A program made the position numbers and the translations under genes. Under the pieces are notes generated by a model. The model was given only the letters and a program-made list of their open reading frames with translations, was not told the DNA's origin and searched no databases. DNA of 64,000 nt from HGM04593 sp045634305 (GTDB lineage: Bacteria; Bacteroidota; Bacteroidia; Bacteroidales; Bacteroidaceae): assembly GCA_045634305.1 (NCBI GenBank), contig JAZQZZ010000049.1, forward strand, positions 62,001 to 126,000, read 5' to 3'. Below, in pieces: positions 1-10,000 of the stretch; position 1 is the stretch's first letter; each line of letters starts with the position of its first letter.

Positions 1-30
1 ATGTGATTATGCCAAAATTTTCTCATTAAC

Positions 31-67
31 AAAAAGCGACAGGCTCCTTTGATGGAATCTGTCGCTT
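31..67 (-). terminator. Rho-independent terminator after hisS
   Basis: An inverted repeat with 9-bp arms (AAGCGACAG at 34-42 and CTGTCGCTT at 59-67) is followed, reading the minus strand, by a T run (31-35). It lies just beyond the hisS stop codon and probably ends the Fur-purA-protease-hisS transcript. Confidence 0.85.
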
Positions 68-89
68 CTTTGTTTATGTGAACTCCTGC

Positions 90-1451
90 TTACGCAAGGA
101 TATTCTTCAACTCCTCGGCCTTTACGCTCTGCTGCTCGCCTGTTGTCATGTTCTTCAGTGCGACAGTGCCGTCGTTCATCTCCTGCTCGCCGACAATGGC
201 AACAAAAGGAATGGCTTTGTTGTTGGCATATCCCATCTGTTTCTTCATCTTGTCGCTACTAGGGAACAGCTCGGCCGATATTCCCGCTTTGCGTAGCTCA
301 CCGATAATCTGCAATGAGTGCATGGCTTCCTTCTCACCGAAATTCACAAACATCACCTTGGTGGTGTGCATTGCCTCCTGTGGATAGAGCTCGAGCTGGT
401 TCATTACATCATAGATGCGGTCGGCACCGAACGAGATACCGACACCCGACATCCCGTCCATACCGAACACGCCGGTGAGGTTGTCGTAACGTCCGCCACC
501 TGTGATGCTGCCTATTGCAACGTCAAGTGCCTTTACTTCGAGGATTGCGCCTGTGTAGTAGTTGAGGCCGCGCGCAAGTGTAAGGTCTATGTCGAGAGTG
601 CTCTTTATTCCGACGCTCTTTATTGTGTCAAGTATGAACTGCAATTCCTCAACGCCCTTCTCGCCGGTTGCATTGCCACTGAGTGTCTGGGCGAGAATCT
701 GCATCTTCTCCTCGTTGCTGCCCTGCGCCTTGAGAATGGGCAACAGCTTTTCGATAGACTCGTCGCTGATTTCCTTGCTCTTGAGCTCGGCAATTACGCC
801 GTCGAGGCCAATCTTGTCAATCTTGTCGATGGCAACGGTGATGTCGATGATCTTCTCGGGTTCTCCAATTACATCGGCAATGCCGGCAAGTACCTTGCGG
901 TTGTTGAGCTTTATTGCAACGCGGATGTTCAGCTTGTCAAAGACATAATCGATGAGCTGTATGAGTTCCACCTCGTTGATGAGCGAGTTGTTACCGATGA
1001 TGTCGGCGTCGCACTGGTAGAACTCGCGGTAGCGGCCCTTCTGTGGGCGGTCGGCGCGCCATACAGGCTGTATCTGATAGCGTTTGAATGGGAATGAAAG
1101 TTCTTCGCGGTGCATTACTACATAGCGTGCAAAAGGCACGGTGAGGTCGTAGCGCAAACCTTTCTCGCAGAACTTCGATGCCAGTTTGGCGGCGTTGCGG
1201 CTAAGGAGCTCATCATCGGTCAATTCCTTGAAGTAGTCGCCCGAATTCTGTATCTTGAAAAGCAGTTTGTCGCCCTCTTCGCCATACTTTCCCATGAGTG
1301 TAGAAAGGTTTTCCATTGCCGGTGTTTCAATCTGCTGGAAACCGAACAGGTGGAATGCCTTGCGTATGGTGTCAAAAATGTAGTTTCTTCGGGACATCTC
1401 AATGGGTGAGAAATCCCTTGTTCCCTTTGGTATTGATGGTTTAGTTGCCAT
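90..1451 (-). CDS. hisS: Histidyl-tRNA synthetase
   Basis: A 453-aa class II aminoacyl-tRNA synthetase that charges tRNA-His in the cytoplasm. The motif 2 region spans about residues 100-150 (RYDLTVP, then VWRADRPQKGRYREFYQCD). The HisRS-specific signatures ARGLNYYTG (293-301) and GGGRYDNL (318-325) are present, followed by a C-terminal anticodon-binding domain. Length is normal for the family. It is the last gene of a minus-strand run with the Fur-like gene, purA and the membrane protease, 6 bp after the protease stop, and is followed by a strong terminator. No oddities are seen. Confidence 0.98.
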   Translation of the reverse strand: MATKPSIPKGTRDFSPIEMSRRNYIFDTIRKAFHLFGFQQIETPAMENLSTLMGKYGEEGDKLLFKIQNSGDYFKELTDDELLSRNAAKLASKFCEKGLRYDLTVPFARYVVMHREELSFPFKRYQIQPVWRADRPQKGRYREFYQCDADIIGNNSLINEVELIQLIDYVFDKLNIRVAIKLNNRKVLAGIADVIGEPEKIIDITVAIDKIDKIGLDGVIAELKSKEISDESIEKLLPILKAQGSNEEKMQILAQTLSGNATGEKGVEELQFILDTIKSVGIKSTLDIDLTLARGLNYYTGAILEVKALDVAIGSITGGGRYDNLTGVFGMDGMSGVGISFGADRIYDVMNQLELYPQEAMHTTKVMFVNFGEKEAMHSLQIIGELRKAGISAELFPSSDKMKKQMGYANNKAIPFVAIVGEQEMNDGTVALKNMTTGEQQSVKAEELKNILA

Positions 1452-1457
1452 TGTCTG

Positions 1458-2189
1458 TTAATCGCGTCTGTTCATGAAAATCATAACGTAGTAGAGCAGT
1501 GTGGCCAGTGACGACAGTGCCGCAACAACGTATGTATATGCTGCCGAGCGAAGTGCTCCGCAAGCGTATTTGTGATTGCTTGAATTTGTTATACCAGATG
1601 TCTGCAACCATGCCAGTGCCCTGCGGCTTGCATCTACCTCAACTGGTAGGGTTACAAAACTGAACAGGGTTGTCGTTGCAAACAGTATGATGCCGGCCAA
1701 CAGCAGTCCGGGCATCGTCTGGACGGTGATGATACCGATGAGCAGCACCCAGGACATTATGCTCGACGAAAACGATACCACAGGTACCAGTGCTGAGCGT
1801 AGCTTGAGAGGTGCATATGCCTTGGCATGCTGTATGGCGTGTCCACACTCGTGCGCGGCGACAGCTACTGCAGCCACGCTTGCCGAATTGTACACTCCTT
1901 GGCTAAGGTTCACGGTCTTTGTGGTAGGGTTGTAGTGGTCGGTAAGGAATCCTGATGTGCTGGTTACCTTGACGTCATATATGCCGTTGTCGTGCAACAT
2001 TTTAACGGCAACGTCACGTCCTGTCATTGCTACCGGAATCTTGGCGTATTTTTCGAATTTACGTTTCAGGTTTGCCTGCACAATATAACTGAGAATGGCG
2101 ATGCCAAAAAACAGGATCAGGTATGTATAATCATATCCTGCATTGCTGTCAGCATAATATTGTGCAAAACTTATTATTGATGAAAACAT
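1458..2189 (-). CDS. Membrane zinc metallopeptidase, YugP-like
   Basis: A 243-aa integral membrane protein of the neutral zinc metallopeptidase family (Bacillus YugP type, PF04298). The zinc site HECGH is at residues 113-117 in the context AAHECGHAIQHA. Hydrophobic segments lie near the N terminus (about 22-40) and in the second half (about 130-175 and 215-235). A conserved acidic segment, PVEVDASRRAL, follows the membrane part and may supply the third zinc ligand. The physiological substrate of this family is not established. It sits 9 bp after purA and 6 bp before hisS, so it is probably co-transcribed with both. Confidence 0.9.
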   Translation of the reverse strand: MFSSIISFAQYYADSNAGYDYTYLILFFGIAILSYIVQANLKRKFEKYAKIPVAMTGRDVAVKMLHDNGIYDVKVTSTSGFLTDHYNPTTKTVNLSQGVYNSASVAAVAVAAHECGHAIQHAKAYAPLKLRSALVPVVSFSSSIMSWVLLIGIITVQTMPGLLLAGIILFATTTLFSFVTLPVEVDASRRALAWLQTSGITNSSNHKYACGALRSAAYTYVVAALSSLATLLYYVMIFMNRRD

Positions 2190-2198
2190 ACTCCTTGT

Positions 2199-3467
2199 TT
2201 AGATTGAACGTGTGATTGTCTGGTCACGGTCGGGGCCTATTGACAAGTACTTCACGGGTACGCCAAGTTCCTTCTCAAGGAATGCAATGTAATCCTTGAA
2301 AGCCTGTGGCAACTCCTCCTCGCTACGTAACTTGGTGAGGTCGGTCATCCAACCCTTGATTTCTGTGTAGACGGGCTCGACACCCTCGATGTCATATGGC
2401 AGATGTGTGAGTGTCTCACCGTTCTTTTTGTATGCTATGCAGGCCTTGATGGTTGGGAATGTGTCAAGTACGTCGCTCTTCATGAGGATGAGGTGTGTTA
2501 CACCATTGATCATGATGGTGTACTTGAGTGCAACAAGGTCAATCCAACCGCAACGGCGCTCACGACCGGTCACGGCACCATACTCGTGGCCACGGTCGCG
2601 CATCTCTTTGCCGTCCTCGTCGAAAAGTTCTGTGGGGAACGGTCCGGCACCGACACGTGTGCAATATGCCTTTGTGATACCATATACATTGCCGATTCTG
2701 TTGGGAGCAACACCCAAACCGGTACATGCGCCGGCGCATACGGTGTTCGATGATGTAACGAATGGGTAACTACCGAAGTCGATGTCGAGCATGCTGCCCT
2801 GCGCACCCTCGCAAAGAATTGATTTACCCTCGTTCATCAGGTCATTGATGAGCTGCTCGCTGTCGATGAGACGGAACTTCTTGAGATACTCGACTGCAGC
2901 AAGCCACTCCTGCTCAATGGCAGCGATGTCATAGCTGTAGTTCATGTCCTTGAGTATCTGCTCATGGCGTCCCTTTGCCTGTGCATATTTCTGCTCGAAG
3001 TTCTCGAGGATATCACCTACGCGCAAACCGTTACGGCTGATCTTGTCTGTGTATGTGGGACCGATACCCTTACCTGTTGTACCCACCTTGGCATCGCCCT
3101 TTGCAGCTTCATATGCAGCGTCAAGCACGCGGTGTGTAGGCAGGATAAGGTGTGCCTTCTTTGAAATGTAAAGGTTCTTTGTCAGGTCGTAGCCTGCCTC
3201 GATGAGGCTCTCGGCCTCACCTTTGAAGAGCGCGGGGTCAAGCACTACGCCATTTCCTATAATGTTTACTTTGCCTCCCTGGAAAATACCCGATGGTATT
3301 GAACGCAAAACGAATTTCTTGCCATCGAATTCCAATGTGTGGCCGGCATTCGGGCCACCTTGAAAGCGTGCGACAACATCGTAGTTGGGTGTGAGCACGT
3401 CAACTACCTTTCCTTTTCCTTCGTCACCCCACTGGAGTCCTAATAATACATCAATGTTCTGTTTCAT
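2199..3467 (-). CDS. purA: Adenylosuccinate synthase
   Basis: A 422-aa enzyme that joins IMP and aspartate with GTP hydrolysis to make adenylosuccinate, the first committed step from IMP to AMP. The GTP/IMP-binding N-terminal signature GLQWGDEGKGK (10-20) with the catalytic Asp and the downstream GGPNAGHT motif with the catalytic His are present. The other family signatures are GIGPTYTDK and the Arg-rich GRERRCGWID. Length is typical. It begins 3 bp after the stop of the Fur-like gene, suggesting translational coupling. Confidence 0.98.
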   Translation of the reverse strand: MKQNIDVLLGLQWGDEGKGKVVDVLTPNYDVVARFQGGPNAGHTLEFDGKKFVLRSIPSGIFQGGKVNIIGNGVVLDPALFKGEAESLIEAGYDLTKNLYISKKAHLILPTHRVLDAAYEAAKGDAKVGTTGKGIGPTYTDKISRNGLRVGDILENFEQKYAQAKGRHEQILKDMNYSYDIAAIEQEWLAAVEYLKKFRLIDSEQLINDLMNEGKSILCEGAQGSMLDIDFGSYPFVTSSNTVCAGACTGLGVAPNRIGNVYGITKAYCTRVGAGPFPTELFDEDGKEMRDRGHEYGAVTGRERRCGWIDLVALKYTIMINGVTHLILMKSDVLDTFPTIKACIAYKKNGETLTHLPYDIEGVEPVYTEIKGWMTDLTKLRSEEELPQAFKDYIAFLEKELGVPVKYLSIGPDRDQTITRSI

Positions 3468-3469
3468 TG

Positions 3470-3946
3470 TTATTTACTTTTTGTCAGCCTTGCCTTACGT
3501 CTCTTGATTGCCTGGTGGCACTTGTTGCAGAGTCCGTAAAGGTGCAGCGAGTAATGGGTTAAATGAAATTTTTTTATGTTTTTTGTTATATCTTCAGCTA
3601 TGTTCATATTGCCCAATTCTGTAACCTTGCCACATTTTGTGCAAATGGTGTAAGCCTTCTCGGTTCCGTAGCATTTCTCATATTTCGATATTGCACCGAA
3701 CTGGTGATGGGTTACCAGATTGGCTTTTATAAGCATTGTGATGGTGTTGTATATTGTAGCGCGGCTTACTCGGAACTTTAGGCTCTCTTCGAGATGCTCC
3801 ATAAGTTCCTTGATCTCAAAACTGCCGTTGATTGAATATATTGCATCAAGGATTGCAAAACGCTCGGGTGTGCGCCTGCATCTGTTCTCTTTGAGATATT
3901 CGGTGAATATCCCGTTTGCAATTTCCACAATCCTGCTGTTGTCCAT
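3470..3946 (-). CDS. Fur-family transcriptional regulator
   Basis: A 158-aa Fur/PerR/Zur-type regulator. An N-terminal winged helix (about 1-85, including the recognition segment FRVSRATIYNTITML) is followed by a dimerisation/metal domain with two cysteine pairs (CTKCGK and CNKCH) that probably bind structural zinc. A longer reading frame opens at 4015, but a good -7 element (TAACTTTG on the minus strand, 4020-4013) overlaps that upstream start, so the internal ATG at 3946 (MDNSRIVEIANG) was chosen. It heads the purA operon. Which metal or peroxide signal it senses cannot be read from the sequence. Confidence 0.93.
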   Translation of the reverse strand: MDNSRIVEIANGIFTEYLKENRCRRTPERFAILDAIYSINGSFEIKELMEHLEESLKFRVSRATIYNTITMLIKANLVTHHQFGAISKYEKCYGTEKAYTICTKCGKVTELGNMNIAEDITKNIKKFHLTHYSLHLYGLCNKCHQAIKRRKARLTKSK

Positions 3947-4012
3947 ATTCCAATGCTTCTGCGAAACGGCCTGCTTGTCAGGCTTATAGGCTGTTACCGC
4001 AGTTTCAACACA

Positions 4013-4020
4013 CAAAGTTA
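4013..4020 (-). promoter_or_regulatory. -7 element for Fur-purA operon
   Basis: The minus strand reads TAACTTTG here, an exact match to the Bacteroidetes -7 consensus TAnnTTTG. No clear TTTG lies at the -33 distance. The position puts the transcription start near 4006, upstream of the ATG at 3946. Confidence 0.5.
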
Positions 4021-4106
4021 TCGTTTATTTTTATATTATAATAGATAAATGGCTTTAATTTTCCATAAAAAGTAAGAAATATACCAAACTCCCTGTTGAC
4101 GGCACG

Positions 4107-4133
4107 AAAAAGGTGTGCCAGCAGGCACACCTT
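4107..4133 (-). terminator. Terminator after AlkD-like gene
   Basis: A perfect 10-bp hairpin (AAGGTGTGCC at 4110-4119, loop AGCA, GGCACACCTT at 4124-4133) is followed on the minus strand by a short T run (4106-4111). It lies just after the stop of the DNA alkylation repair gene. Confidence 0.85.
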
Positions 4134-4137
4134 GGCT

Positions 4138-4791
4138 TCATTCTTCAAAACTTTCCAGTAATGCTGTTACGTACGTGGGGACGTTCCCTTCATCGGCTAT
4201 CAACTGTTTTAGCCTTACAATGGAGTCCGGGTTGCGGTCAAGATAGTTCATGAGTGCGTTGAATGCACAGCGGACTGTAATGCCTTGTCCATCTTGGGCA
4301 TCCTGTGATATTGTGCTCTTGAAAAATAGCGGTTCCTGTTGCTTGTCGGGGAATACGCCGCGTCGTATCAAGTGTGACATTGTAAGGAAACCGCAGTAGC
4401 AATAGAGCCCTTCGCTCTTAGTTGTCCATTGCAGAGCCTTCTTCCAAGCATCAGGCAACTTGCGTAGCACGTGCATGGCTAATTGGTCGGCAATCTCAGT
4501 GAATCTTGCCTCGCCAATCCACTTGTCACTCACTTCTGCATAGCCATCCTCGGGCAAAAGCAATATAGCCAGCATCTTGCATTCTCTTATATTGTCCTGC
4601 CATAGGGAAGCAGCAAGTTCCTTGTTTTTTGAATGTGCGTCGGCAATGTTTTTGAGTCGTGGAAACTCGACGCCAAAGTTTATCTTATAGTCGAGCCCCT
4701 GGCGGCGCTGCAGCGTTGACACCACACCGTTCATGGCCAGACGAAGTGATTTCTTTATCTCACGTACCTCGTCAAGAATGTTCTTTTCCAT
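4138..4791 (-). CDS. DNA alkylation repair protein, AlkD-like
   Basis: A 217-aa, mainly helical soluble protein resembling the AlkC/AlkD HEAT-repeat DNA glycosylase family (PF08713), which excises alkylated bases such as 3- and 7-methylpurines. Supporting features are the repeated helix pairs, the conserved segment LWQDNIRECKMLAILLLP and the motif that follows, ending in ISDKWIGEARFTEIADQLA-like sequence. It starts 7 bp after the stop of the AraC-like regulator, so the pair is probably one operon and the regulator may control it. The family call rests on recognition of sequence pattern; substrate is unknown. Confidence 0.8.
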   Translation of the reverse strand: MEKNILDEVREIKKSLRLAMNGVVSTLQRRQGLDYKINFGVEFPRLKNIADAHSKNKELAASLWQDNIRECKMLAILLLPEDGYAEVSDKWIGEARFTEIADQLAMHVLRKLPDAWKKALQWTTKSEGLYCYCGFLTMSHLIRRGVFPDKQQEPLFFKSTISQDAQDGQGITVRCAFNALMNYLDRNPDSIVRLKQLIADEGNVPTYVTALLESFEE

Positions 4792-4797
4792 GTTTGC

Positions 4798-5232
4798 TTA
4801 CTTGATTATTGTGTGTTTGCGGCGGTAATTATTGGGTGTCTCACCGACTATGCGGTAGAACGATGCATAGAACGACTGACGGTTGGCAAAACCTACCATC
4901 TTGCCGATTTCTTCAATCGTAAGTCCCAAAAAACGTTTGTCGACAAGCTTGTGCTGTGCCTCCTTGATGCGGTATTCATTAATCAGGCACGAGAAATTTG
5001 TACCGAAACGAGAATTGATTACGGCCGAGATATATCGGGTGTTTGTCCCAAGTTCAACGGCAAGTTCCTTTGCCGAGAAGTCCTTGTTGCGGTAACGTTT
5101 TTCAACAATTACGATGTTAAGAATCTTGTCATACAGTTCGTCGGCCAGTTCGGCACGGATGAGTGAACGGTAGGCTGCATTCTTCTCCTGCTTTTCCTTT
5201 ATGTTGTATGGGGTAAATGTGCTCTCTTTCAT
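4798..5232 (-). CDS. AraC-family transcriptional regulator, DNA-binding domain
   Basis: A 144-aa protein that is mostly the AraC-type double helix-turn-helix domain. The first helix-turn-helix is around FSAKELAVELGTNTRYISAVINSRFG and the second around LTIEEIGKMVGFANRQSFYASFYRIVGETPNNYRR. There is no room for a large sugar-binding N-terminal domain, so effector sensing is not evident. A longer frame opens at 5271, but a perfect -7 box (TACATTTG, 5264-5257 on the minus strand) overlaps it, so the ATG at 5232 (MKESTFTPYN) is preferred. It precedes the AlkD-like gene in the same direction. Confidence 0.9.
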   Translation of the reverse strand: MKESTFTPYNIKEKQEKNAAYRSLIRAELADELYDKILNIVIVEKRYRNKDFSAKELAVELGTNTRYISAVINSRFGTNFSCLINEYRIKEAQHKLVDKRFLGLTIEEIGKMVGFANRQSFYASFYRIVGETPNNYRRKHTIIK

Positions 5233-5256
5233 GATTGCTGTTTTACAATGTTTTCC

Positions 5257-5264
5257 CAAATGTA
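5257..5264 (-). promoter_or_regulatory. -7 element for AraC-AlkD pair
   Basis: TACATTTG on the minus strand, an exact Bacteroidetes -7 match, 25 bases upstream of the chosen ATG. No convincing -33 TTTG is visible. Confidence 0.45.
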
Positions 5265-5359
5265 CAACCAAATTTTATAAAAAACAGAGTTTTTTTGTTT
5301 TTTTTGAGTTTTCACCGAGATTTTATGGTGTAAATATTTTTTACAGGCACGGGCGTTGC

Positions 5360-6160
5360 TCAAAATATCATGACGTCTTTGTCGGCACCTAGTGTGATAG
5401 CTTTTTCGCGGCATTTGCGCGCTGCTTCCTTTTTGCCCATTTTTTCATATATGATGGCTTGCAGAATGTAATTGTTGGCATTCTCGGGGTCAATCTCAAT
5501 GGCTTTCTCCAAATCCATCATTGCCAGTTCGTTGTGTCCAAGTTCCCTTTCAAGATTGCTGCGTGCAATGTACAGCTCGGCAATGCCGGGGTTCTCTGTA
5601 ATTATTGCCGAGAGTACCATAAGACATTCGTCGTAACGTTTCTCTTTCTGGTAAAGCATGGCAATTCCAAGGCGTACGCTCAGGTTGTCGGGAATCCACC
5701 ATTGCAATTGTTCGTAGTCCTTCCAGGCTTTATCAAATTGTCCGGTGTTTGTGTATATGTGGGCTCTGCACAGCAGTGCACCGGTGTTGCTGGGTTCGTG
5801 TTTCAGCAGTTCGTTGTAGTCCTGTAGTGCCTGCTCCACGCTGTCAAGCTGTAGGAAAATGTTTGCACGCTGTTGCAGGAGTGTCAGTTCATTGGGTGCT
5901 ATTTCGAGTGCTTTGTCATACTCTTTCAATGCTTTTTGAAGGTCGTTGAGCATTTGGTAGGAATAGGCAAGGTTTGCATGTGCATAAATTTTTTCATAGT
6001 TGGTAGAACTGTATGCAGCCGCCTCTTCAAAACATGCAGCCGCCTGAATATAGTTGTTTTCCTTGATGTACTCAAGACCTTTTTGGCACACGCTGTTATA
6101 GTTTTGCGACTTTATGGCCATTGTCATGAGCAACAATGTTAATGACAGTATGATTCTCAT
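5360..6160 (-). CDS. Secreted tetratricopeptide-repeat protein
   Basis: A 266-aa protein with a signal peptide (residues 1-18, cut before QNYNSV) followed by about six to seven TPR units that fill the rest. Repeats are recognisable by pairs such as YAHANLAYSYQMLNDLQKALKEYDKALEIAPN and GALLCRAHIYTNTGQFDKAWKDYEQL, and by the last unit NNYILQAIIYEKMGKKEAARKCREKAI. TPR domains mediate protein-protein contacts; the periplasmic partner is unknown. It is a single gene, separated from the AraC-like gene by about 130 bp of AT-rich DNA. Confidence 0.88.
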   Translation of the reverse strand: MRIILSLTLLLMTMAIKSQNYNSVCQKGLEYIKENNYIQAAACFEEAAAYSSTNYEKIYAHANLAYSYQMLNDLQKALKEYDKALEIAPNELTLLQQRANIFLQLDSVEQALQDYNELLKHEPSNTGALLCRAHIYTNTGQFDKAWKDYEQLQWWIPDNLSVRLGIAMLYQKEKRYDECLMVLSAIITENPGIAELYIARSNLERELGHNELAMMDLEKAIEIDPENANNYILQAIIYEKMGKKEAARKCREKAITLGADKDVMIF

Positions 6161-6307
6161 TAAATATAATGTTTGTCGGTTTGTTTGCGAATATAGTACA
6201 TTTATTCATAAGGGCTTTCATATTTCTTATTAAAATATATTAAAGAGCCATTTTGCTCCTTTTGTGTAGAAAAATGGAAATCCTGCAGTTAAAATGCTAT
6301 TCAAGCA

Positions 6308-6339
6308 TTTGAAGTTTGCGAATAATTGTTGTATCTTCG
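6308..6339 (+). promoter_or_regulatory. Promoter of tRNA-Arg
   Basis: TTTG at 6308-6311, then 20 bases, then TATCTTCG at 6332-6339. This matches the Bacteroidetes -33/-7 arrangement with one change in the -7 box. It lies about 57 bases upstream of the mature tRNA. Confidence 0.7.
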
Positions 6340-6395
6340 CAGTGTAAAATAGTGAATATACGCTTTTATAGAAGTCGTGTGTTGCTTTTTGGGAA

Positions 6396-6467
6396 GCCTT
6401 GGTAGTTCAATGGATAGAATAAGTCTCTCCTAAAGATTAGATTCGGGTTCGATTCCCGACCGAGGTA
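6396..6467 (+). tRNA. tRNA-Arg (anticodon CCU)
   Basis: A 72-nt cloverleaf. The acceptor stem is GCCTTGG/CCGAGGT with discriminator A at 6467. The D stem is GTTC/GAAT, and the anticodon stem AGTCT/AGATT carries the loop CTCCTAA, giving anticodon CCT, which reads AGG (Arg). A 4-nt variable loop follows, and the T stem is TCGGG/CCCGA with loop TTCGATT. The 3' CCA is not encoded. It stands alone with its own promoter and terminator. Confidence 0.95.
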
Positions 6468-6476
6468 CTCTTGTGT

Positions 6477-6516
6477 TTGCCAATTGCTTAAATATTAAGT
6501 GGTTGGCAATTTTTGT
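6477..6516 (+). terminator. Terminator after tRNA-Arg
   Basis: TTGCCAA (6477-6483) pairs with TTGGCAA (6503-6509), with extra pairing TTAA/TTAA in between, followed by a T-rich stretch from 6510 on the plus strand. Only the plus-strand direction has a good T run. Confidence 0.8.
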
Positions 6517-6534
6517 TTTGTGATTTTGTGGCTT

Positions 6535-7002
6535 TCAGTCCTTCTCTATGATTACCGGCATTCCAACATAGCAGTACTTATAGAGTGCCTTGATATCTTC
6601 GTTCTTCATTCTTATGCAACCTTCGCTGCTGCGGCTGCCGATACTCTCGGGAAAGATTGTGCCATGAATACCGATATCGTTGAACCCCGGGACATTGAGC
6701 CTGAAAAATAGCGGACCATAGGCCCCTTCACGCATGCCATGGCCGTCGCCGAAATCGTGTTTCCACGATGTGGCATCGTACAGCATCTTTATCTTGAATT
6801 CCCCTTCGGGTGTCTTCTTGTCACCTATTCTTGTCTTGTTGCCAAAATTCATGCCGCAGGCAATGGGGCGTCTGAAGAGCGTGTCGTTCTTTTCGTTGAT
6901 GACATAGAGTTGTAATGCTTTCTTGGACACCACAATATGTTTCTGCGCAAATGAGAATAGTGGCAGTGCTGCAATAAGTATGATGAAAAGGTGTTTTTTC
7001 AT
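6535..7002 (-). CDS. L,D-transpeptidase (YkuD domain), secreted
   Basis: A 155-aa exported protein: signal peptide 1-20 (ending FSFAQ), then a YkuD-type catalytic domain. The catalytic motif is visible as HGT (His113) followed by SRSSEGCIRM with the nucleophile Cys129. Such enzymes make or edit 3-3 cross-links in peptidoglycan or attach proteins to it. It starts 6 bp after the sprA stop, so it is the last gene of the ruvA-sprA operon. That position hints that it may help the large translocon pass or anchor to the cell wall, but this is inference. Confidence 0.92.
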   Translation of the reverse strand: MKKHLFIILIAALPLFSFAQKHIVVSKKALQLYVINEKNDTLFRRPIACGMNFGNKTRIGDKKTPEGEFKIKMLYDATSWKHDFGDGHGMREGAYGPLFFRLNVPGFNDIGIHGTIFPESIGSRSSEGCIRMKNEDIKALYKYCYVGMPVIIEKD

Positions 7003-7008
7003 AATCTT

Positions 7009-10000
7009 TTATCGTGTTAATGAGAACTTCATACTTACACCAAAGTCGGTTGTGGTGGTGGGGTATGAACTTGTTGAAATGAGCGGTATGGTCTTCTGTC
7101 GGTCAAAATATAGACTAAAGGAGAGTGTCTTGCTGTAGGCATAATCGGCGGTGATAGAGTAGTTGAACGACTTGTTTCCGCTTGTTGCTTGCGTGGTTCC
7201 CTTGTCTATACTGCGGCAGATGGACGACTGGTTCCTGAACGAGAAGTCGGCACGTATGTTGATGTCGTTTCCGTTCTTCTTCTGCTTGCTCTTGTTTGCC
7301 TTTTTGCCACCGAAGAGCTTCAGGTCAATGATCTTGTAACCGATGTTGAATGCAATTTCCTCGTTCTGCGTCTCTACCATCTGTATGGCTGTGAGGCTCA
7401 GGTTTATCATTCTCGACTTGATGAACTTTGCACCTATGGTGAGGTTGTTGTTTGTTGTCACGTCGAGTCCGATGAGCGGCGAGAAACTCTCGTTCACCGA
7501 CACAGCTCCGATGTTGTATCGGCTGCTTGGTATGGGCATTCCGGTGGTTGTGTTGTTTACAAAGCCGATGCCGCGGCTGTACTCCATATATGTTGCATAT
7601 GTGCTGTATGCTCCCACTGCATAGACGCTCTTGTAGCCGTGCTCGATGTTCACGCTCTTGAAGTGCTTCTCGAAGAACGGCAGTTTCGACAGGCCCGAGT
7701 ACTTTATCTTCCAGTTGGGCAGCATGCGCAGCATGTTGGGGAATATGTCGTTGCCGCCAATACCGGTGTAGGCATCGAGGAACGACGGTATCATCACATC
7801 GGCCGAGTAGATGTCCACTCCACCGTTTGCGGGGTCGTATTTCTGTCCGGCAAGGCTGCTTGAGATAGGGTACTCGCTACCTTCATATATATTCTCGAGT
7901 GCCTGACGGTTGTTCTCCAGGTTGCCTATGAACTTGTCATAGACGTCGGAGTGGTAGTTGTTTTTTGCACTTCCACCGCCGAACGATGTTCCAATAGTTA
8001 TGGTTGTCATTGAGAAACCGCCAGACTCGTTGGTCGGCATGCCATCGTACATGAACTGTATACTCTTACTCTGATTGCGTGTCCAGCTGGCATTGAGATC
8101 AATCTTGAAGTCCTTGAACGGCTCGAGTGTCATCCTTGCCTGCAGATCCTCGGCTGCTGTTGATGTAGCCATGGATGCAATGCTGTCGCTGCGCAGAAGC
8201 CAGTTCTGTCTGTGTGCCCTGTCAAGATAGCTGTCGCCGGTGAGACCGAATGCAAAGTCTACACCCGGGGCGTAGAGGCCGTCCATTCTCTTTTGTCCAA
8301 AGATATCACCTGCATCAGGCATGAATCCCGGCAAGTTCATTGCATAGGCGTTCGTATAGTTGAACGAAGCGCTGCGAACCATCATTAGCATGCGTGTCGG
8401 GTACTGCATGGCTTTTGCGAACTTGCTGCGTTCACCATCCTTCTGCTTGGCGGTTATTGTCACCTTTATGCTCACACTGTCCATGTTCTTGATGAGAATC
8501 TTGTTCTCGTCAAGGACCTTGTACTTGAGTTTGTACGTCTCGCCCTTCTTTGTGCGTGCAATGACATCGAGTTTCTTGTTCTTGAGGTTGTGCGTGACGG
8601 TTACGGTGGTATCCTCCTTCAGGCGTATCTCCTTTGTAAACGGTTTGCTCTTCTCAACCTTGGGCTTGCGGCTCTTGGATGATTTTTGTTTCTTGTTGCT
8701 GCTTGCAAAGCGCTTGTTGGTCTCCTCAAGATATGGAATGAGGTTATAGAGCTTCTCAAAGTTCATCGATGTCTTGAAGGTAATGTTGCGCTTGTTGGCA
8801 ATGTTGTTGCCCACATCCACGCCGGCAATACTATTGCCGCGCATCCAATTATATGTTCCTGCATAACTTGCATCGGCTGTAAGCCACTCAAAGAGAGGGA
8901 ACTTGTTGAGCGGCAACGTATATGATGCCGTGAAGTTCTGCTGGTAGCTCAATGGGTCGCCGAATTGCCTGAGGCTGTGCTTTACAGAATCCTTCCATGC
9001 TGCATATTCAGTGGGGTATCTCTCCTTGTTGACCGGTAGGAACGGCTCTTCAACCTCGGCATTGGTACCGCTGTTGAGGCTCATTCTCAAGTTGGTTGTA
9101 GGATCCCATTTTATGGCCATCGAACGGTTCCAGTTGAACTGCTGCGAGAATGTCAATGGTATCTCGTTGTCGCCTGCCATTGACTGCAGGTCGCGACGTT
9201 GAAGTTCGTGGTATGCGCGTGTCATATCAGTGTTGAGTGCCAAAGACTGTGGCAACGGGTTTATGCCCCACTCCTTGAAAATCTTCAGCCACTTTGATTT
9301 GCTCTTTATCTTGCCGAATGGTTTCAAGGTCTTGATGGGGCTTGAATAGTTGTAGCTGAGCGATGCTTTCCAGTTGATGCGGTTCTCCCAACTGATGGTG
9401 CTTCCGCTGTTGTTGGTTGCAGCATGTGAGAAACTGAAACTCAGGTTTGCCGGGTCGTATGGCATCGGTGTCTTGCTCGAAATGTTGATTTTGGCATTGC
9501 TGACACTGAAATTGCGTATAACGGAGTGCACCTCGGCAATGTTCTTGAGTGAATCCTTGCCAACCTCATCGTATGTGTCAAGCACATCATCAAAATCCAA
9601 GTCGGTGTCGAACGGACTGTAGAGTGGTGATGTCACCTCCTCTGTGAATGAATAATACGCGGGTACACTTACCTTGAACGAACGTGGTAACAGACGGCCT
9701 GCATCCAAGGTGCCGGTGAGTGAGTAGCGGTAGTAGTCGTCGGTGCGGCGCGCCGCCAGCTTCTCCTCAATGCCGCCGAATCCGGCAGTCTCAACCTTTC
9801 CCTGTGCTGCGAATGAACCAAGGTCGCTGAGCTTGATGTTGAGATTTCCCTGTGCTGCCCAGCCGCTCTTGTTGTTGAAACCTATGAGGCGCATTTCGTT
9901 CACCCACACGATTGCCGATTTGCTGCTTGAACTGTTGTTGCGTACACCAATCATCATCACCTTTATCTGTCCCAATGAGGGGCTTCCTACAATGCTTATC

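Noticed and set aside
318..1097. A 259-codon plus-strand frame opposite hisS
   Set aside because: It lies wholly antisense to a well-supported gene, has no family features, and its frame is explained by codon bias of hisS.
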